Shown piece after piece: positions 5,886-13,742 of a stretch of 48,404 bases of DNA. The stretch comes from a bacterium. Its GTDB lineage: Bacteria > Vulcanimicrobiota > Xenobia > Xenobiales > Xenobiaceae. The position numbers were made by a program, and so were the translations under genes. The notes below the pieces were generated by a model. The model ran no database searches and was not told where the DNA came from. It saw nothing but the letters and a program-made list of their open reading frames with translations. The first letter of the stretch is position 1; each line of letters begins with the position of its first letter. The DNA lies in NCBI GenBank assembly GCA_030535355.1, contig JAUNIO010000017.1, positions 1 to 48,404 on the forward strand, read 5' to 3'.

Positions 5886-7768
5886 ATAAAACCCGAACAG
5901 CATTAGTCTGCGGTCAGAGCGAAGCCTGTCATACAGACAGACCCTACAACGTTCCGGCCGCAGAACCAATTTCAGTCCCCACAAACCCTGCCATTTCAGC
6001 TTCGGAAAACACCGCCGCCTCAGCCGCGGAAATATCAGCAAAAGCCGAGCTGTGCAGATCGATACTCGCGATAAAAACAGCAGCAGCCGATGGGAAGAAT
6101 AAAGCAAGCGGCAGCGCTAACAGCGGCGCGATCCATACAGCCGCCCCAACCGGCATCAGCACTAATTTAGATAATCCCGGCGGTTCCGCCGGCCGGACTT
6201 CCAATTCCCCGCAGAACACCGGCGTAAAAGCCGCCGGCGCAGTTTACGGCAATGTCAGCAGCGCCTCCACCATCTACGGCGAGGAAAAATTCCACGCCGT
6301 CAGAGGGCACGGTTTCGCGGCGGAACGCGCCAATACGCTTTACGACAAGCTGACCGGCCACAATTCCGTCATAGTCGGCGACGACAACGCCAAAAACGGC
6401 GCCGACAGGATGGTGGACGGCATCAGCATCCAGTCCAAATACTGCAGTTCCGGCAGCAAATGCATAGCGGAATGTTTCGACGACGGCAAATTCCGCTATA
6501 TGAACCCCGACGGTTCTCCCATGCAGATCGAAGTGCCCAGCGACAAATACGAAGACGCCGTGAAAGCTATGCAGGAAAGGATCCGCCGCGGGCAGGTTCC
6601 GGGAGTAACCGACCCCGCCAAAGCCAAAGACATCGTCCGGAAGGGCCATTTCACCTACGAGCAGACCAAAAACATCGCCAAAGCCGGCACCATCGAATCC
6701 CTGACTTACGATGCCGCCAACGGAACCGTCATAACGGCCTATTCCTTCGGCATAACCGCCCTCATATCGTTCGCCGTTTCAATATGGAACGGCGAGGATA
6801 TGCAGACCGCCCTGAGAAACGCCGCTTTGAACGGTCTTAAAGTCGGCGGGCTGACCTTCGCCAACGCCATTCTGGCGGGCCAGCTCGTCAAAGCCGGGGC
6901 CGGACGCAGTACCCTGCTGAACGCCGGCAGCGAATATATAGTTTCGATACTGGGTCCCAAAGGGTCGGCCTTTTTGGTCAACGCTTTCCGCAGCGGCAGC
7001 AACATCTACGGCGCAGCGGCCATGAAAAGCGCGGCCAAGTTGCTCAAAAGCAATGCGGTTACGGCAGGGGCTTCAATCATAATACTTTCCGGCGTCGATG
7101 TCGCGGATATTTTCCGGGGCAGGATATCGGGCGCTCAGCTTATGAAAAACTTCACCGGAACCGTGGCGACGGTTGCTGGCGGAACCGCGGGCTGGACGGC
7201 CGGGGCGGGAGCAGGCGCCTCGATCGGAGCAACCGTCGGTTCAATCGTTCCCGGTGTCGGTACGGCTTTAGGCGCAGCGGCGGGAGGTTTGGTAGGCGGT
7301 TTAGTCGGGTCTTTCACCGGCGGCAGCCTGGCCGGCAAAGCGACAAATGCGGTACTCGACGAATTCATCGAAGACGACGCCAATCAGATGATCAAAATTA
7401 TCGAAAAGCAGTTCGTGCGTTTAGCGGCGGATTACCTGTTGTCCAAAAAGGAGACCGAAAGCGTTGTAGAGCAGCTGGGCGAAACAGTTACGGCCTCGAC
7501 TTTGAAAGAAATGTACGCCAGCGGCAGCCCAAAGGTTGCCAAACAAGTTATGCTCACTTCCATCAATCCGCTTTTCGCGCTGACGGTTGACAAGGAAGAT
7601 TTGCAGGAGGACAGCAGAGCCAGAGATAAGTACGCCCGCGCTATGCTGCTGCCCATTATTGAAAGACAGGTAAACCAACGGAAAAGGATCGGCAATATCT
7701 CTACCGCCGACATGCGGCTGGGGCTGCGGCTGGCCCTGGAAGACCTGGCAGACGCTGAGGAATCTTAA
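5867..7768 (+). CDS. Glycine-zipper membrane protein, first copy (no start of its own)
   Basis: About 633 codons are open in the -1 frame relative to the preceding gene. No ATG, GTG or TTG occurs in frame before 6410, which is already inside the conserved domain, so expression most likely needs the frameshift at 5867. Order: a Ser/Ala/Pro-rich linker to about 6240; a conserved block (GEEKFHAVRGHGFAAERA, then GADRMVDGISIQSKYC); a helical domain; two hydrophobic segments; then a Gly/Ala-rich stretch (about 7150-7350) with repeated GxxxG spacing as in membrane-inserting toxins; and an acidic C-terminus ending LADAEES. The D...QSK pattern could be a nuclease-like fold, but this is weak. The homologue at 16476 is a single frame. 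The function is unknown. A contact or membrane toxin, or a defence effector, is inference. Confidence 0.8.
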   Translation, partial: NYCLTADKTRTALVCGQSEACHTDRPYNVPAAEPISVPTNPAISASENTAASAAEISAKAELCRSILAIKTAAADGKNKASGSANSGAIHTAAPTGISTNLDNPGGSAGRTSNSPQNTGVKAAGAVYGNVSSASTIYGEEKFHAVRGHGFAAERANTLYDKLTGHNSVIVGDDNAKNGADRMVDGISIQSKYCSSGSKCIAECFDDGKFRYMNPDGSPMQIEVPSDKYEDAVKAMQERIRRGQVPGVTDPAKAKDIVRKGHFTYEQTKNIAKAGTIESLTYDAANGTVITAYSFGITALISFAVSIWNGEDMQTALRNAALNGLKVGGLTFANAILAGQLVKAGAGRSTLLNAGSEYIVSILGPKGSAFLVNAFRSGSNIYGAAAMKSAAKLLKSNAVTAGASIIILSGVDVADIFRGRISGAQLMKNFTGTVATVAGGTAGWTAGAGAGASIGATVGSIVPGVGTALGAAAGGLVGGLVGSFTGGSLAGKATNAVLDEFIEDDANQMIKIIEKQFVRLAADYLLSKKETESVVEQLGETVTASTLKEMYASGSPKVAKQVMLTSINPLFALTVDKEDLQEDSRARDKYARAMLLPIIERQVNQRKRIGNISTADMRLGLRLALEDLADAEES

Positions 7769-7792
7769 GCAACTCAACCGCTGCCGGCTCGC

Positions 7793-7926
7793 TCATAAAT
7801 ACCGCCCGGTCACGCTCTCCCGGCAGCCCTTAATCTCCTCCGCCGTGCCGCAGGCCACAATGCGCCCGCCCTGCTCGCCGCCGCCCGGCCCCATGTCGAT
7901 GATGTAATCCACGCTGGCGATTACGT
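7793..7926 (-). pseudogene. 3' scrap of uvrA-like gene, copy 3
   Basis: This is the longest of the three scraps. It matches 18566-18700 of the intact uvrA-like gene, including the codons for the [19 protein letters not shown] region. Homology to the other locus continues leftwards into the end of the glycine-zipper gene ('gacgctgaggaatcttaagcaactcaaccgctg' type sequence at 7750 and 18528). The duplicated block therefore spans cargo gene plus uvrA tail, and breaks off at 7926. Confidence 0.92.
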
Positions 7927-7970
7927 ATATTCAGAAACCTTATATAATTATCAAATTATATACAATCAAT

Positions 7971-8483
7971 TTAAACATACCACACCGGCACAGCCAGGAT
8001 GTTGTCCCGCAGCATTCCCGGCTGCGGGCATTGGCAGATCACCGCCCCGTTAGCCAGAGTTTCCGGAGGATCACCGTCAATTTCCCGCTGGGACATCGTT
8101 GACAGTTCAATAATACCCACGCGTCCGGCCAAAGATTCACTAGCACGGGCCATCAATTCCAGCGGCTGGGAACCGGAAAGACAAAACAAGCTCTTATCCC
8201 GACTCTCGTCGCAGGCGATTTTAATGTAGCGAAACAGTCCCGGAGCGCACTGCACTTCGTCGTAAACAACCGGCGGCTTATTCAGCATCATAAACATCTG
8301 CGGATTGTCGTTGGCCTGTTCTTCGATAAAGGGATCGTCCAGGGACACGTATTTACGTCCCGGGAATAAACGCTTGATAAGCTCGGTTTTGCCGGTTTGG
8401 CGGGCTCCGGTCAGCAAAAGGCTTTTAAATGTCCGATCGGTTTTCAGCGCGATGCCTTCTAAGGCTCTGGGAATGTACTACAT
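7971..8483 (-). pseudogene. Truncated AAA ATPase (DUF4143 family) with nonsense codon 2
   Basis: The frame from the ATG at 8483 reads M-stop-YIPRALEG..., then an intact N-terminal ATPase: Walker A GARQTGKT, Walker B VVYDEVQ and the SGSQPLELM sensor strand. It differs from the type 1 copies and is closer to the common 'YIPR' subfamily. TAG at codon 2 (8478-8480) blocks the natural start. The protein also ends after about 165 residues, without the DUF4143 half. A weak TTG at 8417 would start right at Walker A and is not credible. This is a dead gene. The flanking 7927-7970 and 8484-8587 show nothing else. Confidence 0.82.
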
Positions 8484-8587
8484 GGCTTTGTTCTTTCTTT
8501 GGCTTTTTTGGCAAATCTGGGATTTAATTCTGGTTTTGCCAAAAAGATAATAAAGCCTCCCGAAGCAGCCAATGACTGCACTCAATG

Positions 8588-11260
8588 CTAAAGCTGAGCC
8601 ACGACCTTTCCCGCTCCCCAGGGCGCTCCTTCAGCTGTTCCATTATAGACCACGCAGGGCACGCCCTCAAAGGCGTCAGCGGCAATCTTGCGCACGCTGT
8701 CGGGAATAACCAGCGCCTCCAAGTTCCTGCAGCCGAAGAAAGCGCCTCTCCCAATTTCTGTCACTGTATCGGGAATATTGATTTTCCGCAGACTTTCACA
8801 ATTGCCGAAAGCGCACCCGGAAATGTCTGTAATTCCCGAAGGGAGCTGAACGTAAAGCAAATTTTTGCAGTTCCAAAACGCCCAATTATTAATTGTTTTA
8901 CATGTTCCCGTAAATCGACGGGCATATTTGCATGTTGCGAAACACTCATCATAGGCAAAGACCTGTTCTTCTGACGGTTCTTTTGAAACAACTGCAGATT
9001 CCGATTCGGCGATTTTTACAGATACTAAAGAAATACAGTCTGAAAACGCACAAAAACCAATTCTTTCAACTCTATCAGACAGTATAACCGAGGTTATTCC
9101 GCAACAGTTCATAAAGGTTCTGTCGGCGACCTGATTTAGCCCGGAAAGAATAACTATACCGCGCAATGCCTGACAGTTGTAAAACGCACTGCTACCAATT
9201 ACTTCTATACCGGAATGGAAATTAATAGATTCAAGCTTTCGGCAATTCCAAAACGCATCGCTGTCTATACGCTTAAGGCCTATCGGAAGCACTGCAGCAA
9301 CCAGCCGATTACAATTAAAAAAAGAGCCTTCTCCAATTTCAACTAAATCGTCTGGCAGTATAACTTCTTGTAAGCGCCAGCAGCTGCCAAACATATTTCC
9401 GCTGATAGAATTCAAATGCGCAGGGAGTTTAGCCGATAATAGACCGGTACAGTTCGAAAAAACGCTGTGTCCCATGGCCTTAACGCTGTCGGGAAGAAAA
9501 ACCGCCTTTAGGCTGCGGCAGTCCTTAAACGCACCATCGTCAATCATCAAGAGCCCCTGCGGCAAGTTAACGGTTTCCAGTCCAAAGCAGCCCGCAAAAG
9601 CATAATCGTTAATAATTTCAATATGAGGCGGAATCTGAACTTCTTTCAAAGTGGAACAGTTTTTAAACACTCCGTAACCTATATACGTCAGAGCATCCGG
9701 CAAAACAATAGTATTTAAACTAGTGCACTCCTCAAAAGCACCTGATTCTATAATGGTTACGCTGTCGGGTAAAGATACAGTTTCCAATGCAGTGCATTGT
9801 GCAAACGCATACCTGCCGATACTGATCAGTCCGTCAGGGACAGTCAATATGGTAAGATCGCGGCATTTATTAAAAGCACCACATTCTATAGCTTCGACAC
9901 CGCAGCGCACATTAACAGACGAGCATCTTTTACCTGCACGCAACAGCATTGTACCATCTTCGCTGTATATAACATCGTCATTATTTTTATGGCTTTCGTA
10001 GTTATAAATCTTGCTTACAGGCAATTTGTTGACGCAAGCAACAATACCATCACCTAACCTCTGTATAACGCCGCACAACATTCGGCTGAGAGTATTCATT
10101 GTCTTTATTTGAAATAAATCAGTCCGGCAGCGCTCAGCGGGACCCAGCAAGCGCTGTCCGTGCGCGAATAATGCCATATTCACAAGGTGAATGTCATATA
10201 TTCCTTTAGCGATGTAAAATTCCGTTATGGTATCAAAAAGATCACTGCGCTGCCATGTAAAACCCAGCGCATCCAGCATCTCTCTAGTTTCGTCAACGGA
10301 TAGTTCCAACGCTATGGCTACAGCTAAAGCAGTATATTTATTAGGAGAAACATTCGCGTCAAAGCACAGAGCCTGCAAATAACTGCTGCTGATATTAGCC
10401 CTTACCGCACATTGTTCACAGTGTAATGCTTTTAAATTTATAAAGCGGATAACTATCTGTGACCAAAGCTGCGAAGGATTACCGTTATCATCTTCTATGT
10501 GAGATACATGACGAAACAAAACCGGCAGCTGCTCAAAAGCATCAGAGCTCCAATGGTTCTGCTCAAATGAACGATTATCTGTTATGTCCGCTACAGCTTC
10601 GTTTCTATGAAAATAATAATAAGTTTTTTCATACATCCAACTGAGTGGACCATCCAACACGCTTATGTCCTTATCATTATATTTGCAGTAATAATATTCA
10701 TCAGCAATACACTGCAAATAATCTACAGTATCTAAAAACGATTTCACTATAAAATCATGCAGTTCAGAATAACCGGGAAGGAAATCAACCTGCAGCATAT
10801 ATCGGTTAAAGAGCACCAGGTAAACATCAAGTTCCCGCTCCTGCAGAAATGCGGCTATCGCATCCTTGGCCACGCACAGCGCCTGTTCTTTGGGATATCC
10901 ATTGTACCCGGTGGAGAGCAGCGGAAAGGCCAAGCTGGAGCATCCCTTCTCCGCCGCCAGCCGCAGCGCGTTGCGATAGCAGGAAGCCAAAAGTTCTTCC
11001 TCGCCGTTCTGCCCGCCATGCCACACCGGACCTACGGTATGAATGACATACCGGCACGGCAGTTTGCAGGCCTCAGTAATCTTAGCTTCTCCGACAGCAC
11101 AGCCATTTAAAGCAGCGCAGGCCCGCTTCAGCCCCCGCCCTGCGGCTTTGTGAACGCGCTCAAAGACAGAGCCTCCGCTCAGCAGAGTCGTGTCGGCGGA
11201 ACTGACAATGGCATCGGTTTTCATAGCGGCAATATCGCCCTGAACTATTAAAAAAGGCAT
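8588..11260 (-). CDS. Macro domain protein fused to BspA-type leucine-rich repeats
   Basis: This encodes an 890-residue protein. Residues 1-165 form a macro (ADP-ribose-binding) domain: GDIAAMKTDAIV, a glycine loop SGGSVFERVHKAAGRG, and GYNGYPKEQAL. The usual NAAN/NSAN motif is SSAD here. Residues about 280-375 resemble the helical, XRE-like C-terminal part of stand-alone Firmicute macro proteins (SYLQALCFDANVSPNKYTALA, FAHGQRLLG). From about 430 to the end come some 18 BspA/LRR_5 repeats of about 23 residues (AFxxCxxLxxVxLPDSV). There is no signal peptide, so the repeats act in the cytoplasm. No clear SD precedes the ATG. An AT-rich TATAAT sits directly upstream. I infer ADP-ribose sensing or hydrolysis coupled to protein recognition. 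Confidence 0.88.
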   Translation of the reverse strand: MPFLIVQGDIAAMKTDAIVSSADTTLLSGGSVFERVHKAAGRGLKRACAALNGCAVGEAKITEACKLPCRYVIHTVGPVWHGGQNGEEELLASCYRNALRLAAEKGCSSLAFPLLSTGYNGYPKEQALCVAKDAIAAFLQERELDVYLVLFNRYMLQVDFLPGYSELHDFIVKSFLDTVDYLQCIADEYYYCKYNDKDISVLDGPLSWMYEKTYYYFHRNEAVADITDNRSFEQNHWSSDAFEQLPVLFRHVSHIEDDNGNPSQLWSQIVIRFINLKALHCEQCAVRANISSSYLQALCFDANVSPNKYTALAVAIALELSVDETREMLDALGFTWQRSDLFDTITEFYIAKGIYDIHLVNMALFAHGQRLLGPAERCRTDLFQIKTMNTLSRMLCGVIQRLGDGIVACVNKLPVSKIYNYESHKNNDDVIYSEDGTMLLRAGKRCSSVNVRCGVEAIECGAFNKCRDLTILTVPDGLISIGRYAFAQCTALETVSLPDSVTIIESGAFEECTSLNTIVLPDALTYIGYGVFKNCSTLKEVQIPPHIEIINDYAFAGCFGLETVNLPQGLLMIDDGAFKDCRSLKAVFLPDSVKAMGHSVFSNCTGLLSAKLPAHLNSISGNMFGSCWRLQEVILPDDLVEIGEGSFFNCNRLVAAVLPIGLKRIDSDAFWNCRKLESINFHSGIEVIGSSAFYNCQALRGIVILSGLNQVADRTFMNCCGITSVILSDRVERIGFCAFSDCISLVSVKIAESESAVVSKEPSEEQVFAYDECFATCKYARRFTGTCKTINNWAFWNCKNLLYVQLPSGITDISGCAFGNCESLRKINIPDTVTEIGRGAFFGCRNLEALVIPDSVRKIAADAFEGVPCVVYNGTAEGAPWGAGKVVAQL

Positions 11261-11277
11261 AAATATTATATTATGCT

Positions 11278-11315
11278 CTTACACTTTTAATCTTCTCTTA
11301 CACTTTTAATCTTCT
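11278..11315. repeat. Tandem 19-bp direct repeat upstream of the macro gene
   Basis: CTTACACTTTTAATCTTCT occurs twice head to tail with no spacer. It lies 18-55 bases 5' of the macro-LRR start codon, a position suited to operator half-sites. There are only two copies and no spacers, so it is not a CRISPR. The rest of 11316-11449 is AT-rich and shows nothing I can name. Confidence 0.7.
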
Positions 11316-11449
11316 GAAGATATTTTCTACATTATCGGCAGTAATTAATTACCTCTATCACGAAGAGCAACCACTAATAATCTTATAGTGATAATATGAT
11401 CGTAGCTGACAGCCAGCCATAATACGTCAAAAAGGACCTTTAATCCACT

Positions 11450-12115
11450 ATGAATAGTTTAAGTTTTATGTGCCGCATCCGCAAAAGTGATCATCGCATG
11501 GTTAACCCCCCTCAAGGACATTTTGCGGATTGGGCTTATGGCAACGCTCAGTGGTCTGATTTTGGTGAATATGTCCCCGATTTATCAGAAGAGCACTGAG
11601 AGCGCAGTAGTATAACGCCGAATCCCGGTGAAGAACGAACCGTCTTCGTAGAGGTACCGTTTAATGAAAGTTTAGGTTCCGATTTTTGGATGTTGTTTGA
11701 ACCGGCTTTAATATACTTCAACGGTCCAGACTCTGCTCCCGGCGACATCGACAAATGCGCCGTTGCACGATGCCGCTTCGACAAAGTGCTGGCAGCGGAC
11801 GCATTTTCCGCTTGGATCAGAATAACGGTGCTGACTGTTATTCCTCTGGCCGAGCTTTACAAATATTACGATGAATCCGCTTCCGATGATCCGATCGATA
11901 AGCTTGATGATTTTTATGACGATGAAATATACACCTTTCAAAACGACAGGTGGCTTATTAAATTGGGCAGCGGCGAAGGCGATTATGCAAAAGAAATATG
12001 GACATACAAAGATAATAATAATAATATTCAGCACTTAGTAATGCAGGATCAAGCTTACATGCATTATTGGGGAGATATTAATATAGGCAATATCGTAAAC
12101 AATCCCCATACCTAA
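11450..12115 (+). pseudogene. Unknown protein gene interrupted by an in-frame TGA
   Basis: One frame runs from ATG 11450 to the stop at 12113-12115 (221 codons), broken only by TGA at codon 50 (11597-11599). Both sides read like real protein: HFADWAYGNAQWSDFGEYVPD before, and RTVFVEVPFNESLGSDFWMLFEPALIYFNG after. The part after the TGA has an internal ATG at 11690 that would give 141 residues, but without a good SD. The C-terminal half is acidic and Asn-rich (YKDNNNN, WGDINIGNIVNN). No family is recognised. It is probably a recent nonsense mutant, and nothing nearby suggests selenocysteine recoding. Confidence 0.6.
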
Positions 12116-12253
12116 GATTCAACTGCCGTTTCTCAGGCCACTTGTCGGATCTGCTCTTTAAAAACATCTTATGCCGAAAGAGATCAACGCAATGGCTGCG
12201 GCGAAGCATCTCAGCTATTTTTCAATAAAACGCATAAGCTCACGCACAATCGG

Positions 12254-12688
12254 TTAATGATTATTGCGCTCATCAGATTCACTGCCCAAAATTATATTGA
12301 GCATCTGCCGCGGAGTCACAATAAAACGTTCAACGGGAAAATGCTTGATATTTCCCGTTACTAAATAAGCATCTTCGTCTCGGCGTTCTTCCATGACAAC
12401 TTCATAAAAGACACGATCCTTTTCATCCGGAAGCTCTATGGCTGACGCCTCTCCCTCAACGCAAACGGCATATTGCCGAATTCCGTGAATAATACTATCA
12501 ACTGTTTCCTGATCCAGATGAAAACGCGGACGCAGCAAAACCTGACGATATTCATTTATAATCCTGTCGTTTAATACCGGAATAATAATACCGGCAAAAG
12601 CCAGCTCAATAATGCTGCCCGGCACGGATTCCCACTTTAAAGCCGCGGAAACCAAGACATTCGTATCAATGACAGCATAATATTTCAT
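12254..12688 (-). CDS. PIN-domain toxin (toxin-antitoxin RNase)
   Basis: This encodes a 144-residue protein. The start at 12688 begins one base after the antitoxin stop, and reading farther 5' only overlaps the antitoxin in another frame. The PIN fold landmarks are present: YAVIDTNVLVSA with the first catalytic Asp, NEYRQVLLRPRF with the conserved Glu, LPDEKDRVFYEV, and EDAYLVTGNIKHF with the third acidic residue and the TGN motif. This matches the family of PIN toxins of about 140 residues (COG1569), which cleave RNA using Mg2+ or Mn2+. The catalytic residues are intact, so it is probably active when the partner is lost. Confidence 0.9.
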   Translation of the reverse strand: MKYYAVIDTNVLVSAALKWESVPGSIIELAFAGIIIPVLNDRIINEYRQVLLRPRFHLDQETVDSIIHGIRQYAVCVEGEASAIELPDEKDRVFYEVVMEERRDEDAYLVTGNIKHFPVERFIVTPRQMLNIILGSESDERNNH

Positions 12689-12689
12689 A

Positions 12690-12977
12690 TCATTGACAGT
12701 TTCTGACAGCCGCAATCTCAGCGTTAATCTCGTCAAGGGACATGTCAGAAATGCCATGCTCTTTGGCGATGCGGCTGGCCCTTTGCATAGCCAAAACCCC
12801 CGGATTAACGTCAGCATCCTCAATTTTCATGCTGAAAGGTATGCCCTTTTCCCGCACCAAACGCGACAGACACATCCTCAGATATGAAGGCAAATCCAGC
12901 CCCAACTGCTGACAAATCCGCATCGCCGCCAGCTTTTCGGCGCTGTCGGCCCTGAACTGCACCAAAGAACTTGCCAT
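12690..12977 (-). CDS. RelB/DinJ-like antitoxin partner of the PIN toxin
   Basis: This encodes a 95-residue protein. The N-terminal part (SSLVQFRADSAEKLAAMRICQQLGLDLPSYLRMCLSRLVREKGIPF) has the ribbon-helix-helix layout of RelB/DinJ antitoxins, with 'I/G-PF' closing the DNA-binding part. The C-terminal half is helical and acidic and should wrap the toxin. The SD GGGGAGG precedes the ATG. It is directly upstream of, and translationally coupled to, the PIN gene. Pairing a RelB-type antitoxin with a PIN toxin is less usual than VapB or PhD partners. Autorepression at the promoter upstream (13037-13065) is expected for this family. Confidence 0.88.
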   Translation of the reverse strand: MASSLVQFRADSAEKLAAMRICQQLGLDLPSYLRMCLSRLVREKGIPFSMKIEDADVNPGVLAMQRASRIAKEHGISDMSLDEINAEIAAVRNCQ

Positions 12978-13036
12978 ACCTGTATCCTCCCCAATAATAC
13001 CGCAGTCAAATACCCGCCTATATTACAGACAGCATA

Positions 13037-13065
13037 ATTATAACGCTATATTACTGCGATTGCAA
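13037..13065 (-). promoter_or_regulatory. Promoter of the toxin-antitoxin operon
   Basis: On the minus strand TTGCAA (13060-13065), 17 bases, then TATAAT (13037-13042). GTAATATAGCG and GTAATATAGGCG occur as a direct repeat around and after the -10, a plausible antitoxin-binding pair. Confidence 0.7.
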
Positions 13066-13239
13066 TCAAATGATTACAGATAAAAAAGATAAAGCCCAAT
13101 AAAACGGTCAGAATAATATTCCGCAGCAGCTCGGAGCCGATCAGCGGTCTGGGTTATAAAGGCGAAAAGTCTTTTGGTTGGAATAATTACCCATAGACTT
13201 AACCAATTAAGAATTAGTAGATTCGGGAGAATCTAAAAC

Positions 13240-13742
13240 ATGGCCTACCCCAAACCACTGTCCGCTAAATCTCTGGCCAAACTGTACGAGCAGTCCAAGT
13301 TATCGAAAAAGGCCATAGATTACCTGCGCAAATTCTTTGCCGCCTGCGCCAATTTATAAGGCGCAGTTTCCCTGAATGACGCGTGGACAATATTCCAAAA
13401 GATGAAAAACGCTCCCAAACTGCACAGAAAAGATTTATTGAACTTTTCCTCAATAGCCCGGCGCGAAGAACAGCCTTATTTTGTGTTTGGAATCGAAGAA
13501 CTGTACGCAGAAGAGCCACATAATGAATTAAACCGCTTCATCGTCTCCAAAGAATTAATCGGACGCGGCTATGGTGTCTGTCCGGCTGGACTCCAAACGA
13601 ACTCAATAAACTGCACGGCATTGCACGGCCCACAGCCATCTCTTTTGGCCCCGGCATCCAACAAGCTTTTGCTGACGGCACGCTGGACAGAGAAGAAATA
13701 ATCAAAAAGATGCGGGAGATGGGTATAGAAGTGATCAAATAA
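13240..13742 (+). pseudogene. Broken gene for a conserved hypothetical protein
   Basis: The start ATG 13240 opens MAYPKPLSAKSLAKLYEQSK and runs to TAA at 13357-13359, where a Tyr codon is expected (CANL-stop-GAVSLNDAW). The same frame then goes on to about 13575 (RREEQPYFVFGIEELYAEEP). A frameshift near 13575-13590 moves the reading to W-TPNELNKLHGIARPTAISF...EMGIEVIK and the stop at 13740. The intact protein would be about 167 residues. The layout resembles uncharacterised proteins of gut Firmicutes. Its stop codon region is shared with the end of the ATPase gene on the other strand, so the array unit joined here at TAAGCAG. Confidence 0.75.

Noticed and set aside
6167-6649. Conserved antisense open frames opposite the two glycine-zipper genes (also 17037-17516)
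   Set aside because: They are alike only because the sense genes are duplicated. Composition is typical of a shadow frame.
11278-11315. Possible CRISPR array
   Set aside because: There are only two adjacent 19-bp units, with no spacers and no cas genes in the window.
11597-11599. Selenocysteine recoding of the in-frame TGA
   Set aside because: No selenoprotein family, no nearby cysteine-paired motif and no clear SECIS-like hairpin. A nonsense mutation is simpler.
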